From Glandiceps talaboti (lineage: Eukaryota; Hemichordata; Enteropneusta; Spengelidae), in NCBI RefSeq assembly GCF_964340395.1, contig NC_135554.1, positions 15,866,592 through 15,930,591 of the forward strand: 64,000 nt of DNA, written 5' to 3'. Positions 27,001 to 41,900 of the stretch are shown piece by piece. Positions within the stretch are counted from its first letter, which is position 1. The number at the start of each line of letters is the position of its first letter. The notes below the pieces were generated by a model, which saw only the letters and a program-made list of their open reading frames with translations, was not told the origin of the DNA and ran no database searches. A program made the translations under genes and the position numbers.

Positions 27001-30000
27001 GTTTTTCAAATCACCAGTTCTTGTCTCCACGGCAACAGAATATCCATCTTTGCCCTTACTTGTTATGTAACACCTTGTGTTTATATCCGCTGTGTAAAAT
27101 TTCAATGTTAGACCTTGCAGCTATTTTAAAACAAATTTCAAAGCTTTTAGAATTTGAAGAATGGAATTGCATCATTTTAAATGTTGATAAAATTTAGTAA
27201 ACAGATATTTGGTCTGTTCATTTGTCCTTTCGGAGAGGACGGGAAATTGGTATTCAGAATGAGAATTATTTTCTCATCACTAAAATATAAATTATTCTAT
27301 TGTACTGAAGAAGAAGTAAAAGATTTTGTGTGCTAATGTAAAAATATCGTTGCTTTCACTTTCCAGCATTTTGTGCCGAGAAAAATGTGGTATATTTTAT
27401 CAGAATCATTTTGTAAAATACCTTTGTGTGAAGTCACTGGTAGTTTAGGATTTAGAAATAAAAAATTCTTATGAAATGAAATGAATATAAAGATTAAATA
27501 AGGAACTGAAAATGGGTTATCAAAAGTGAGTCAATTATTGACTGACAGGAGACATTCACCTTTGGTATTTTGCTTTCCAGTGGGTAAGTCTGACCCTGGA
27601 AAGCAGTGTATGCAACCCCAAACAGTTGAAACTGTTAATTTAATGATGATGATGATGATGATGATGGTTATGTAGGAATACAAATAAATGTTTGTAGTAG
27701 TTTTAATAATAATGATAATGATAATAATATCTACTTTGTTATTCCAAATTTAAATTCGGAAATTCAAATATAGTCACAACTTGTGCAGCAGCACCCAAGT
27801 ATCCTAGTGTTGAAGCAGGAGGAAACCGGAGTACCCGGGGAAAACCTGCGTTGTTCGGTAGGGTCTTACTGAGCATCACCCTTCTTACATACATACTTAA
27901 CTTAACTTACAAACATAGTGTAGGACCTTTGGTGATTGATTTTGACTGTCATGCTTAGCCATTGATTTTCCCAACAGTTCCGTTTTCAAACTGAAAATTA
28001 GATGTAGTACATGGCAACAGAAAAAAATAGCTTCTGACCTTCGCTATGTCCTCGTGATTCATGTGAGTTTTACACATATGATTTCAATTTTTCACTTAAA
28101 TGAAGTGTTGGCCACAAAATGAGTGCAAATTTGTACTGGGTTTTAAATCTACCCGCTGTGCTAGATATCAATAGCGCCCTCGTTTGATGTGACTATTAAT
28201 GAATTGTCCACAAAAGTGAGGATCAGCCAATCACAAAGAGAAATATATTTGTAGTGATGCAATCATATCGCAGTATGCGATGTGACGACAATTGTGAAAT
28301 TTAAAGCATATATTTCCATAAAAATTCTGCTGTACCTACACGAGGCAAAACATTGCTTTCTAGTCGTTGTCAGTATCTAAGTGGGTTTTGTCGTTGCTAT
28401 GTGAAATATAATTTTAGGGTTGAAATCAAAACCGTTGGACAAATGTCTAAACGAGCATTGAGAGGACAGTCAAAATCAAGCAGTAAATGTCTTTAGCTGT
28501 GTTTGTATTAAAAGTACAGAAAATAAATCAAGTGTACAAGTTGCAAGGGGAAATGTACCTACCCTTATGACTTGAATGATTAATAGCAAGTTTTGAATAA
28601 ATGAATGGATATTATTATCACTTATGATTATGCTATTACAAAGAGGAACAAAGGCAATTGACCTCGACATGTATCAGTTAACAAGTTATTCAAAGATGTA
28701 CCAAAGACAGTGTAATAATGGCATTCAGAAATTAATTTAACAAGTGGTTGAAGTAGACAGGTAATGGTTTTACTACTCTTGAGGTCTATCAATAATCAGG
28801 TCCTCCCACATCTAATGTAAATTGAAGTGGCCTCTCTCTTAGAATAGTTTAGTCAATGTTGACCTTGTATCATAATGTTCTCGTGTATCATCAGTATTTT
28901 TTTTTTTTTTTGGTGCGACAAAAGAGATGTGTAAATTGTAGAGAATCCCGTACTCGTGATAATGAGGTGTATGAGATCTGAATTTTAAACTGCCTGACCT
29001 AGTTGCAGTAACTGTACTTGTGGTGACATTACTTTAATGTCAAGACTTGTTTTTTGTGAAAAGATCGCTTTTGTAGATTTACAGTCAAAATGAGTGCAAA
29101 ATTATAAATTAAGATTATTACTGAGAGCAGAACAATATGGAATATTCATTGTTGAATGTAACACTTTTGATTCTCAAAAAAAGGAGAGCTGGGTGCCCTA
29201 TATTTATACATACTTGTCTACCTGTAGTGGAAGGAATAATGTTGAAAAAATAGTGTGTGTGTGTGGGGGTGGGGGGGTGGGGTGGGGTTAGCATCATTTT
29301 TACTGTCTGAGAATAGTGGCTCGAGACATCTCAAATCAGTAATAGTTACTCTCAATTGTTAGTTCTTTAGCTGTTTATGAGGTGTAATATCAGTTTGTTA
29401 TTTTACGCCATTCTAAATTATTGTGTCTTAGGTAGAACAGTTGTCAATAAGAATTGTACATGGTATTGAAGATTTCATTTCATGTCAGATGACAGAAAAT
29501 ATGTTTATCTTTAAGAGCTAATGAAATTACGTCAGTGGTCTATTTCTGAAAAGTTTATCACTAAATAACATTCTAACGTCACATCATTCTGTGTTTGTTT
29601 GTTTTTTGTAGCCATTTATGTCACCAAGGTATCCAGGGGGTCCTAGGCCTATGAGAATGCCAAATCAGCAGGTAAGGCAAATGATGTTTACTTTCAAATT
29701 TCAACCACGACTTGTGTTCAAGTGGTATGGCTTTTGTTTTTGTCACTGGCACTAACTCAACACCAGAGGGGGCTGTTTGCTATGACCTGTTTGAACATGT
29801 CCTAGCACACACGCATTAAAATGGAAGGTGGCATTAGCAAGGTGTTGAATGTAACTTACAATTTTACTTCACAAAATGGATTATGACATGAATACGCATA
29901 AGAAAACATGATAGCAAAACGGTCACTCCCACACAAAATTCTAAAACAAATGAACTATCATTTACATCCAGAAAAAATGACAATATTTTGTATGCAGCCA

Positions 30001-32918
30001 TTTAATGTTTATATTGTCAGGATACTATATTTAGTCATGTATAGATTTTGCTGCAAAGTGTATGTTTTGATATGTAATTATTAAATAGGAACAGTTGGTA
30101 AAAAAGTGACATATTGATAAAAGGTCAGTGATTTGTAACCATTAATAGTGGAGTATGTAACATCGTCATATTGCTGGTGGGAAATTTATGTATTTAGGAC
30201 AGCCAACAGAGGCGCACAAAGAGAGATAAAAAGATTAAGCAAGATAAGGGGCCTTTCTTGTTTGTCAGGGAAGCTAACCTTATTTTTGAACCCATCACTG
30301 CTCCATGGAGTCAAATGGAAGAAGACACAAAAATTTGCATAATGACTGGAACATTCGAACATAATTTTTTTTTTTTTTTTTTTCTTTTTAGAAATTTTGA
30401 ATATATGGCTGTAATTTTTTTGAGCATTACAGTTAATATTTCAGTAATGTTTGATTATTTGTTGTGACAGGCTTTGTGTTTAGGTATTTTACTGCAGAAA
30501 TATCTCTGTTTGATTTATATTCAGTTATAATTCAAAATGTGAATGTTTTATGCTACATTATATAAAAAATATATTGCTATGACGCACTGTACCAGAATTA
30601 GACAAACGAAAGGATATTGAAATATTTTTTCTTTTCAAAATTCAGATTTGACTTTGTAACAAGCAATTGTTCTAGAAACACCATGTCAATTTAGAATTAA
30701 TAAATTTTGAATGAAACTCTAAAATTACCTCATAGAAAAACGACAATGGTAGCCAGTTGAATTATTTTGAAAATGTTCAATTGTTCTTTAGGTTCTTATT
30801 TTTGACTGGTGAAATGCAGCCACTTGTTAAATTCTGAATTCTGCCAAACATTGTCAGAATTTTGACATTTGGAATTGTGATCAGAAGGAAGTGGTTGCTA
30901 TGAGAATACATGTAGAGTATCATTACACAAAATGAGATTAGACAGTGATCAAACATGGCCGACATGTTGTTGGGTATTGACCTTTGACCTTGCTCTGATA
31001 CAGCAGTACTATTTAGTCACAGATTAGATTAGACCACTCCAACATGTAGATTTTTTTTTACACACACCACCAGATATCATTGTGTAAGAACAACATAACA
31101 TGTCAAAATATTTATCATAATTGCCTCCATGTTGTTGATAAAATGATCTGGTAAGCTTATAAGTATGATCACAGGTGAACTCTGTCAACCACTTAGTCAG
31201 TGATATGGATATTTGTAGAACTGTATTGGTTAATATTGCAGCCATTTTTTTTCTAACACAACATAATCTTAGGCATTTAAAATGTACAATTTTATTGTCT
31301 GTACATTGCCTCACTTATTACCTAATTTTAGAGAATAATTGTGAATCAAAATATTTTGTGGTTACTTTATGAAAATGTAACAAGGTATTAATTATATATG
31401 TGTGTGCTTGACTAAATATTTATGTCAGTTTTTGAAATTCGTAAACACTGACAAATTTTCAGTAATTTTGTACCAAAATGTCAGAGGAAGAAAAAAATAT
31501 TTTGAATTGAGTCCTAAATTTGGCTTCTTGACATTATAGTGGAATTATGGTGAAAGTGAAATGGTCTACCTTTTTGAAATGTGTATAACATGATAACAGT
31601 AAACAAGAAAATATATTTCAACCTCTTTGTTTATGAAATAGAAGTTCATTTAAAAATACATCACATTTTGAAAATTTTCTCATCGAATAGTTTTATTTTC
31701 TATGTTTACTACCTGAGTTGTGTCATCATTTTTACATAAAATTTTTTTTTGTTAATTATGTAGCTTTTTTGTTGTTTTCCAAGTTTTAATATAATTTGCC
31801 ATGTTATAGTTCATTACAACCAGAAAGTTTAATGATGTTGTAAAAAAAAAGATGACACATTTATCATGTTTGGATGTATATAGTATGCTTAAATTGCCAC
31901 TCTGACCTAAATATTTGGTGTATTATGGTCAAGTTCAGAAATTACGACAATACCTTTGTTTATTGAAAGGCATGCTGTAAATATCGGTGCCACCAGCTTG
32001 CAATGTGAATAGCGCCCTCTATCAGGGAAAGAGTGTGGCAAAATTTCTTTTGTTTTGATCACTGTCGATTAAGACTTAGACCTGTCATTATCTATCCCAG
32101 TACAGCATTAGGAATGATCAAGTTTATTAATTTAGTCACTGAATGAAAGTAATATGTCTATATTATAATTTTATGATATTGCAACCGTATAATTTCAAAA
32201 CATTTCAATACCAGGTCTGAATTGTTTTGTCTCCTTAATTTTCAGCCACCAGGGGGAGTCCCAGGGTCACAACCTTTACTACCAAACACAATGGATCCCA
32301 CAAGGCAACAAGGTCAGTGTCATATCAGCATTCTAAACAATACAACAATGTTTCAGTGTAGTCTTTTGTTTTGTTACACTCCCTCAGTGTACATACCTAT
32401 GTTTAGTTTACATGTCATGTGACAATCTGATTAAAATCCAATGTGGTGAAAGCGGCTAAATGTCCTTATTTACCTCTATTCATCGTATTGTGACGTTTGT
32501 TTTTGTTTGGAGTGATCGCCGCCTTTTTTGTGGGAAGGCGGCGGCGATCACTCCGAACAAAAACAAACGTCACAATACGATGAATAGAGGTAAATAAGGA
32601 CATTTAGCCGCTTTCACCACATTGGATTTTAATCAGATTGGTCATGTGAGATAAAACATATCCCTAACTCTCTAGAAATGACAGGTCAAGTACTTGAGGT
32701 CTCCTGCTACCTTCCAGAAAGCGACATGGACTGTAGTGTACATGTATGATTGAGGATATGACACACAACAATCACCATTGTGAAGGTCTCTGAAAATACT
32801 TCTATTGGCTAGCAATGTGATCTTGATCAGATGGATGCCAAGACATGAACACTTATGATAGTCTTTGTAATGTGTGTTCAACTTCTTTCTTTTCTTAGCC
32901 AGTATTTGTAAATGTGCG

Positions 32919-32949
<31 letters not shown>

Positions 32950-35900
32950 GATGTAAATAGACATTAACTTTGCATACTGGATTATGTAGTATTCAAATCA
33001 TGTAGTGAGGTATTTCACAAAATATATTTTGAATGATATAGATTGTAGAACTTGTAAAACAACAATAACTGTGATATTGTGTGGAAAAACAACGACCAAG
33101 ATATTGTTGTCGAGACATGAACATGTTTCTATAAATGATATAGATACATTTGCTAGAAATCTGACCTATACCATGTGCATTTCTTGTCATACAAACTAAA
33201 CGGTTTCAACTACACTTGTGGATTTGGATGTTTGTATTTTTATTGTTATTAAAGATGGGACTTGTACCCTGATGTTTTCTTGTATACTGTTACTATAGAA
33301 ACAAATACTGTTAAGACTTCAATAGCTATGACATTTTTGAAAGTTATCATTTGAATGGAATTGAAAACCTGTAGCTGTACCATAGTTATGTCTTAAGGTC
33401 TTAAGTAGTTATTATTGCCATGGTAACATGTTGATAGTTAATACTTCAGTTTCTGTAGCATTTCAAACATCATCATTTGAACATATTACAAACCCAAATA
33501 TTATGATTTCTAATGTACTACTATCAGCCTACTACTTGTACTGCACAGGTTGCATTCTGATTATGTCCGTAAAATGCCATTGATGTGATTAGCGCCCTCT
33601 AGTGGCCATATTTTGCGTGGGGCCTTATCTGTACAACATGTGTGATCATTACCTAATTATCAGAAGAGTAGAGATAAAACTGAGTGTATGTCTTGTGTCT
33701 TCCTAATGGCACTCTGGGGGTATTAAAGCTGACAGCAGTTGTATGCATGCAGAGAAAATAAACTGAGGATGAAAGATAAAGCAAACTCAATCAGGGATAC
33801 AAGCATGATAGTATGTACAGACGTGATGACTATAGACCATCAGTCATGTTCACTATTCAGTCAGCGTGACTTGAAGTAAAGACAAATCTTTTGTCATCAG
33901 ATTTGAAAACATCAATGATGTTTACTAAGATGTCTAGTCAAAGAGGGGAAGTGGGGAGAGCGGGTTTAAGCAACAATATATTCAACATATGTTGACTAAC
34001 TAAAATGTTTTCATTAGATTTTGATACAAATAGTACAACTGGTAGTGATTTTGCTTTGGTCCTTAAAATTTTGAAAATGAAATTGATAAATGCCAAGGTT
34101 ATCATTAAAGTATAACGTTAGTATTACAAATCATGCACAACAGCTGATTTCACACAAATTTAACTCCAACATGCAAGTATTGTATTGGTACAGTAAAACC
34201 TTCTAAGATTGGATGACAAATACTGTAAGCTAACTTTTATATTACATCATGTAACCAGAAGAGTTTGGCTATCACCAAAGACATTAACTGTATAGTGTTT
34301 CTATACTTGAGGTTTCATGACTTGGTTTCTTTAACTCTTTGTAATTGCACCCTATATATAGGGTATCAGGCTTTAAAGGGTTTAATGTGGGTACATTCTT
34401 CCCAATCTGCTGTAGTATTAAGGAGAGAACCACAACCCTAACAACTCAAAATCTTGAACCACAATAAATAGTGATAATTAGTCAGTTAAGTGTTCTGGTT
34501 AGACAGAGACCCTATCAATCACAGAAGTGCTAATACATACTTCTATTGAAAGCCAGGTGTACTTTTCAGATTCAGCGATGACAAACAACTACATTGATAC
34601 GATCACTGAGCTTTGATAAAAAGGACACAATCCATGCTTACCTCAATTCTCTAAATGAGTACTTTGTCCAACTATCTTGCACCCCTATTCTCTACCTGAC
34701 AGATAGAGTTTTTCATGATTTTAGTTTTCTTTGTTTTCTCACCAGACAAGTTCCTCAAATAAATACTCTAAGCTGATCTGATAGCTTTAGTGAAAAGGAC
34801 TTGAGCCTTGCTTCATTCTATTCTCTATGCAATACTGTTTCATAATCCTTGATGTAGTATGTCCAACTGGTAGATTCATGTTTTACCTGCCAGAAAATGA
34901 CAAGTCCCCCCTCCCCTTCCCCCTACAAATACTGACACCTGATCTCCTAGACGTCACTCAGTTTACACCAAGTACTGTTACTGATAATCCCACACCTCGA
35001 AATTGTATTTCCAAATGTTTCTTTTTCATGGAATTATTTTCTCTGCAGGAGAAAATTCCCAAACAAGTATACTGAACTGATCGTATAAACTTGATAAATG
35101 ACATTCACCACCTTTCAGTCCAACTTGGTTTCCAACAATTTTACACCCCAATACAATCCTACTCTGTTTAATATTAATTTCTATTATGTTATTTCTCGAC
35201 TGATGATATCACCCTTCCTCACAGAAAAACAAATCCAAAAACCCACACAACTCAACAACTTCCCACATTAGTGAAATTGTGAATGAAACACACAACAAAC
35301 ACGACTTCAACTAGAAAACTGACAAAAGTGTAAGAACTATATTATTGTAGCCACAGCTTGCTTTCTTTAGATTTCAATTTTTGTTTAATATAGAAATTAT
35401 CAGTTTTAATTTAAATGTGCTTATTTTTATATGAATTAGATATCGGAAACTAATATAGTGATAAGAAAGAATTAGTCAGAACAAATAACGGACAATAACT
35501 GAGTTGTTTTAATTAGAAATATAGCTGTACATGCTACCATGTTGTGACTGAACTAGCCCTGCTATGTCATGATATTAAATTTTTATTTGAAGTAGATAGG
35601 GTTAAAGAATGCTCATGTTTCTGATCCATGTACACTAATGTGTAGATTTATTATAATGTTATTGGTCATTATGCATGTAGTGGCACCCGGCTATTGATAT
35701 CAGGTGGACAGTTTTTTAAGGACTTCCTCGTGGGAGTCTATGGAAATAGAAAAATGGAGCCAGACAAACTTTTTGCCTGTTTGATTTCTTTCAAATATTC
35801 ACCCACGAATACAAAGTAATTTCATGTACACCTAGTCATCTTTAGTTAAATGATGAAATAACTTTGTTCATTTCTCAGTGATAAAATAATAATTCATTAT

Positions 35901-38900
35901 GTTGAATTTCGTACCGAAAAAAAAACCAGCGATAGAATGATGCGACTGTTTGATATATCAGTTGTAGGAAATAAAGTAGCAGTCACAGTTTGGACTTCAC
36001 AAAACAAGTGTGAACAGTCTAAGAGTCTAGAGTGTTGCTAGGGTAGTTCAGGTGCAAGAGGGTGGTTAAATGTTGGGTTAGGTTTTAAGCCAGCTCAAAT
36101 TTATGAGTGTATGAATACATTTAGACCCACTCTGGTCCCAGATGATGACATGATTGTCAGTAATCACTCGGTCGTTTAAACCAGGTCTGACATAGGTAGC
36201 ATATAAAATGAATCATCCAGGCTGAACACAGCCCCAAAACCAGTCTATCAGTTTTACAACGAAGAGTTGAATTTGGTCCCCATAAAATGTATAAAGAGAC
36301 TCAGGAATATTAGATCCTTGAAACATATAAGTATTGACTACAAGTATCTTGATGTGAACCTGGGTATGATGAACACATGTAGGGAGCCAATAACATGATG
36401 TAACTGAAGCCTGAGTATTGACACTTGTATCAGTTGGTGTCTCTCTTATAAACCAAGGATACGCTATTTTATGACAGACCAGTATATTGTATATATACAT
36501 TTATAGTGACTTGACACCAACTCACGGTGAAATAACATAGATGATATATATGTTTTGATATACCAAGGATTTTATGACAAAACAGTACATCCCTACCCCC
36601 ACCCTCGTACATTTTATATACATTGACAGCAACTTGACAACATGGTGAGAACTCACATAAAAATAACCTAGAAAATGTCTCACAGTGAAATAACCTAGGC
36701 GATGTCTCACAGTGAATAACCTAGATAATGTCTCAGTGAATAACCTAGATAATGTCTCAGTGAATAATCTAGATAATGTCTCAGTGAATAACCTAGATAA
36801 TGTCTCACAATTAAATAACTTAGATAATGTCTCACAGTGAAATAACCACAATAATGTCTCACAGTGAAATAACCTAGATAATGTTTTGGTAAACCAAGGA
36901 TATTGTGTTTTACAGTGTCAAACCAGGATATTGTGTATACATTGATAGTAACTCACAGTGAAATAACCTAGGTGATGTCTCACAGTGAATAACCTAGATA
37001 ATGTCTTAGTGAACAATCTAGATAATGTCTCACAGTGAATAACCTAGATAATGTCTCAGTGAACAATGTAGATAATGTCTCACAGTGAATAACCTAGATA
37101 ATGTCTCACAATGAAATAACCTAGATAATGTTTTGGTAAACCAAGGATATTGTGTTTTACGGTGTCAAACCAGGATATTGTGTATACATCGATAGTAACT
37201 CACAGTGAAGTAACAGATATATTTTTGGTAACAAAAACTAACCTTCATATGTATGTCAGTGTTGTCTTAATATATATCTTCTATATGAGATGATAATCCA
37301 GTACCCGGAATTGAAAATGGTGACATGGTTATGACATGACATCTATTGTAACATTTCCCATGGAAAACAAGTCATTCCCAGGCTAGTAAATGGTGGTATG
37401 TTGGAATTCACACATTGAGGGTGAATCACCTCTATGGTCAACTGATCTCGAGCCACGACTGAATGATTAGCCATATCCACACATACACACTAACATGCTG
37501 CCTTAGCTCGTGGTCAGCTGTAGTAACTACCGAGATAATGAGTTAAGTGGCACTTTTATCAGCTCACAGCTAATATTTGTAGCATCAAAAATTCCGTATA
37601 GGAGATAGAAGGATTACCTTAATTAGCTGTAACCTAGCAGAATCAAGATGCATGGTGCACTGAGATAAGACATGACACTGGAGAGAGGCAGGCTTCTTGA
37701 TAAGATTACAAAAACATTACATCTATCCTATCATTTCTCTGTTGCCTAGTGCTGTTAATAGACAATTCATCCAAGGCCTTAACCCCAATCCTGGACTGGA
37801 AATGTGTTTTAGAAAAACATATTCTATCAATGAATTTTCTGTTAGTAAGCACTGTCCTCAAAATATTTTTTTTTTATCTTATGAAATATATTAGCAACCA
37901 TTATCAACCATTTCATTTCTTTGACATTGAGCTGTTATTGAACGACTGGTTCATGAATTTCTCACAAGTAGAAATTGTTAAAGAATGGAAATTTGATTTT
38001 TGAAGATTTTGGAAATTTAATTATGACTTAACTTTTTGATAGAAAAGTTTCGAGTGAAAATTGATTACAATGAACAGCTTCACATTTCCTGTCTAAAATA
38101 GTGCTGATAACATGCCAAATAAATGGAGAAGTACGACAATTTTGTGAAACCAGTTTTTGGCGGGAAAATTTTTGTCCTGCCAACTTAACTTGTTTGGTGA
38201 TTCCAGACACTGTCAGTAGGTTTCAAGCCTGTTTATTTTTCTAGCCTTCTGCCCTCCACCATAAATTATTTTCTAGGTCTCTCTTTTTCTGACTCATGAC
38301 TTCCAGAACTACTCTATTTTGTAACAATGTGAATTGTGATGGAGTTTCCAGTTAAAGGCAGTAACAATCTGGTGAAGTTTCTAAATTCTAGTCGCCTTAT
38401 GTATGATGTTGATGTGGCGCCTTATTCATTCATTCATAAAAGTAATCCCTATTTCCATATGTATGCAAGATAAAATATCAGTGTCAGAACTAAATCTTTT
38501 CATTAATCTTCCCCAACATAATAATGAGAAAATATTTCAAGTTATGAAATTTTGATAAGAAGTTATTAATATTCCCCCATATCAGTGTTATCATCCCATC
38601 CCACCTGTCATTGCTTCTCTCAAATTCTCTTACCAATTATGGTTTTGTTGATCGTACTGTCAAAAAAGTAACCAAAATTTGTTATTGTTATCCATCGCAT
38701 TAAAAAGATATGTTGAATTGTGTTATTTTGTTTGTCACATTATTGGAGAGACGAAATTTATTATTACTTTGTAGATCATATTGCAATGAAATGACAGTCA
38801 TGTATTGATAACATTGTTTAAAAAAAATGAATTTCTTAAACAGCGACCAGTAAAAAAAGTGAAATGCACCAGTTAGTTTTAATGAATTTCCTAGCCAGCT

Positions 38901-41900
38901 TATCAAAATGAGAAATAAGGTAATTGTTTTCTGTTGATATTGATCAGTTATAACTGATACAGATGGGGGTGTTGGAATATTTTTGATGGTAGTAGTGATA
39001 TGGTGCAAATTGGATATACAACACCATGTAATTAGTTTTCTTTCTTATCTTAATTGTTTGCTTATCTGAACTGTCACCACTTCCCTAATATTTTCATCCT
39101 TCTATATTGATACCATCCATCCATTTATTATTTCCAAAAGCCGTTTCCATATCTGTATCAGAGATTTTCTTCTATTTAATACCCAATAGATTATTGTAAA
39201 ACGTACCAGCAACAACTCAACTATTGCAAAACTCTTGCAGTACCTAAACTATATAGATTGTCGAGAGGTGCATAACACCAATATTGCAAAACTCTTGCTG
39301 TCTTAAATCCCCATAGATTATGGTATAAAAGCATACCAGCATCACACAAATATTGCAAAACTTATGCATTCCCTAAACCATTTAGATTATTGTAAAGTGT
39401 ACCAACACCAAACAAATATTGCAAAATTGTAGTCCTCTAAAAAATCCAGTTATAATTGCAAACTATCCCTAGAGAGAAACTAGGACCAAAGTGAACAGCT
39501 GTGTTTGCCTGAAAGCAGAACTTGTTTTATTAACTAGTGCCAAGTGAAATAAATTTTGTGTTCATTTGGACTTTCACTCTATTTTATCGTGGTGGAAAAC
39601 TCAATACCAGACGACATCTTGACATCCAGAGATTGGATCTTTTTGAGTTTAATGGATCTTAGCTACTCAGTAAAATAAAAGTGAGATATTGACTTTCTGA
39701 AATTATTTGTTGACGTTTTAACAACTCTTGGTATTTGTTTTCAATGAGTCACAGCACGGGAATGATATGTAAGGAACTTAGTGTTTTCAGCATAGTATAG
39801 ATATAGTTTTCCTTATGAGCAAACTGCATGTTTTGTACTTTTCTTTATAGACCAAAAATACATGGTAGTAACATCAAATGGCCATTCTCATTGAACTCTA
39901 TTTATCTGTTCAACCGTAACTCTCCTAAACAAAAGATGGTTCATTTCAAACCTTGCACAAAGATGAGACATATTGAACCTCATGGATTGATCAAATCCTG
40001 TGTGGCCAAATGACAGCAAAAATTGTACCATTAAAATTTACAATTACACAGTATCTCATGAACTGTGATGGACACTAAACACTCCCTTTATTTGTACATT
40101 TTTGAAGCATTGGCATTTCTTACTCCTACATATTCACCAACGTTGACCTTGATGACATTGAAGGTCAATTTCCTAAACTAAGTTATTCTGGTTGTCCTTC
40201 ATGTCTAAATGTTGAAACACATATGTAGGTCATCAGTCGGGTTCAAATTACATGTTTACACGGATGAACATCTCAATAACATTGATCCAGTTCAATAGTT
40301 TAGCAGTTTTGTATATAAGAAGAGTTTTGTAACTAAATGTGGTTCAAGTGTCCATTACCATGTATAACTGAAATGTAGTTTCTAATGGAGATACTGATCT
40401 TGACCCCCTGACACCAAATTGAACCCATTATTTGTGTACATATAGCACACAAAGTGTATAGAACTATGTGTTTTAGCAGTGTCCTCAAGGAAGACTTGTT
40501 AGATTTACATGTTTTCTCTTTTTCAAACTTAATTCAACTATTATCACATGACTTACTGCCAGCATGTAATTGGCTGAAAGCCCTTGCTTTGTGAGTCGGA
40601 AGAACAGGATATTAAATGTGAAGAGTGAGATTAATTTACAGGCAGCAGTGTTCCTATGTATCCTCTCTCTTGGCAAGAAAAATGACTTGATGTGACTACG
40701 ATTGTAATTAGAGACACGAACCCTGATGGAAATGCAGGAAAACATGCAGCAAATCAATAAAGCTGGTTATTAAAGCCACAGTGAGCAGGAGTCTTATTGC
40801 ACTTTGATGGTGCATTTGTATCTACTAAGCATTTAACCTCGGCTTTCACCATTATTTCAAACAAAAGCACAAAAATGGAGATACTGGCCAGGAATGACTG
40901 AAACTGCTATTTATTTTAGACTAGTGTGTGTGCATGTACATTTTTCTGTATATTTGGTCCAAAATTAACCTAAGGCTCGAGACATTATTAGGTATTATCA
41001 GTAAAAAGTGAAGATTTTTTTGAAACCGGAAAGTTCTTTTGACTGTGGTGTTGATTTCATCGGATGAGATTAATAGAGTACTTGACAGAACAGGTGGTCA
41101 TTATATGATACTATGTATTCGTTATTATCTGATTTTGTCATTAATTCTCTACATACACTAGATGAGAGCATAAAAAGCTGTCTGCAATGCCAATATCACT
41201 GCTAGCCATGGGGAAATTAAATGGAAGACAGTCTGCAAGTACTGCACTGTGCTATTACGTTTTAGAACACTTGAATAATGGTCTGTGATAAATGGTATCC
41301 GTTAGGCACAGGAAAAGAATGCTTTATATGTACCTGATACATACTGACTGTTAAGATGCTATTTAAAAGTGTAATTTCATTACCTGTGTGTGCCTGGATT
41401 CATAATGCTATATATATATAACTTGTCATAAAGGAAAAATTTTTGCACTGCTATCATGTTTTATAGTGAATAGCATGTTTGACATGGTGGCATGTAGTTC
41501 CTTACTTGTTTATCAGACTTGTTTAATATTATTTAAATATTGTGAAGTATGGGGCAATTAGACTACTTGAAGTTTTCCACCTGTTTACTAAGCAGCAAAA
41601 GCTAAAACACTAAAGGGCAAACATGCCAAGTGAGTTTCAAAATACGCTGTTGTTTAATCAAAACAATCCCTTCACACAAACTTTTCCTGTAGGCACTTGT
41701 CATGACTTGAGTAATTATGTGTACGCCCAGTTAACATGAGTGCAGGGGAAAGAGAGATAAAAGTTTGACATGCATTTCGTAAAACAAGAGGAAAAAAAAC
41801 TTACCGAGTGTGTGATACTCCTGAGATTCTGTTTGTAGTGTTCAAAGTGTGGTGTTAAGGTAATATCCTCCCTTGTAGATTATAGTACATAGGGTGAGGC

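Larger units (their letters stand above)
26110..29611 (+). other. SSBP2/3/4: SSBP introns B-C and C-D with microexon between
   Basis: Two introns, 26110-26437 and 26474-29611, flank the 36-nt exon. The second holds a (TGTC)n run at 26825-26849, a (GAT)n run at 27643-27667, a SINE relative (27704-27905) and a G-quadruplex motif (29265-29287). No additional exon is required by reading frame. Confidence 0.85.

Noticed and set aside
36661-37220. CRISPR-like regular repeats
   Set aside because: Units are directly tandem without unique spacers, variable in length, and lie in an intron of an animal gene; this is a minisatellite.
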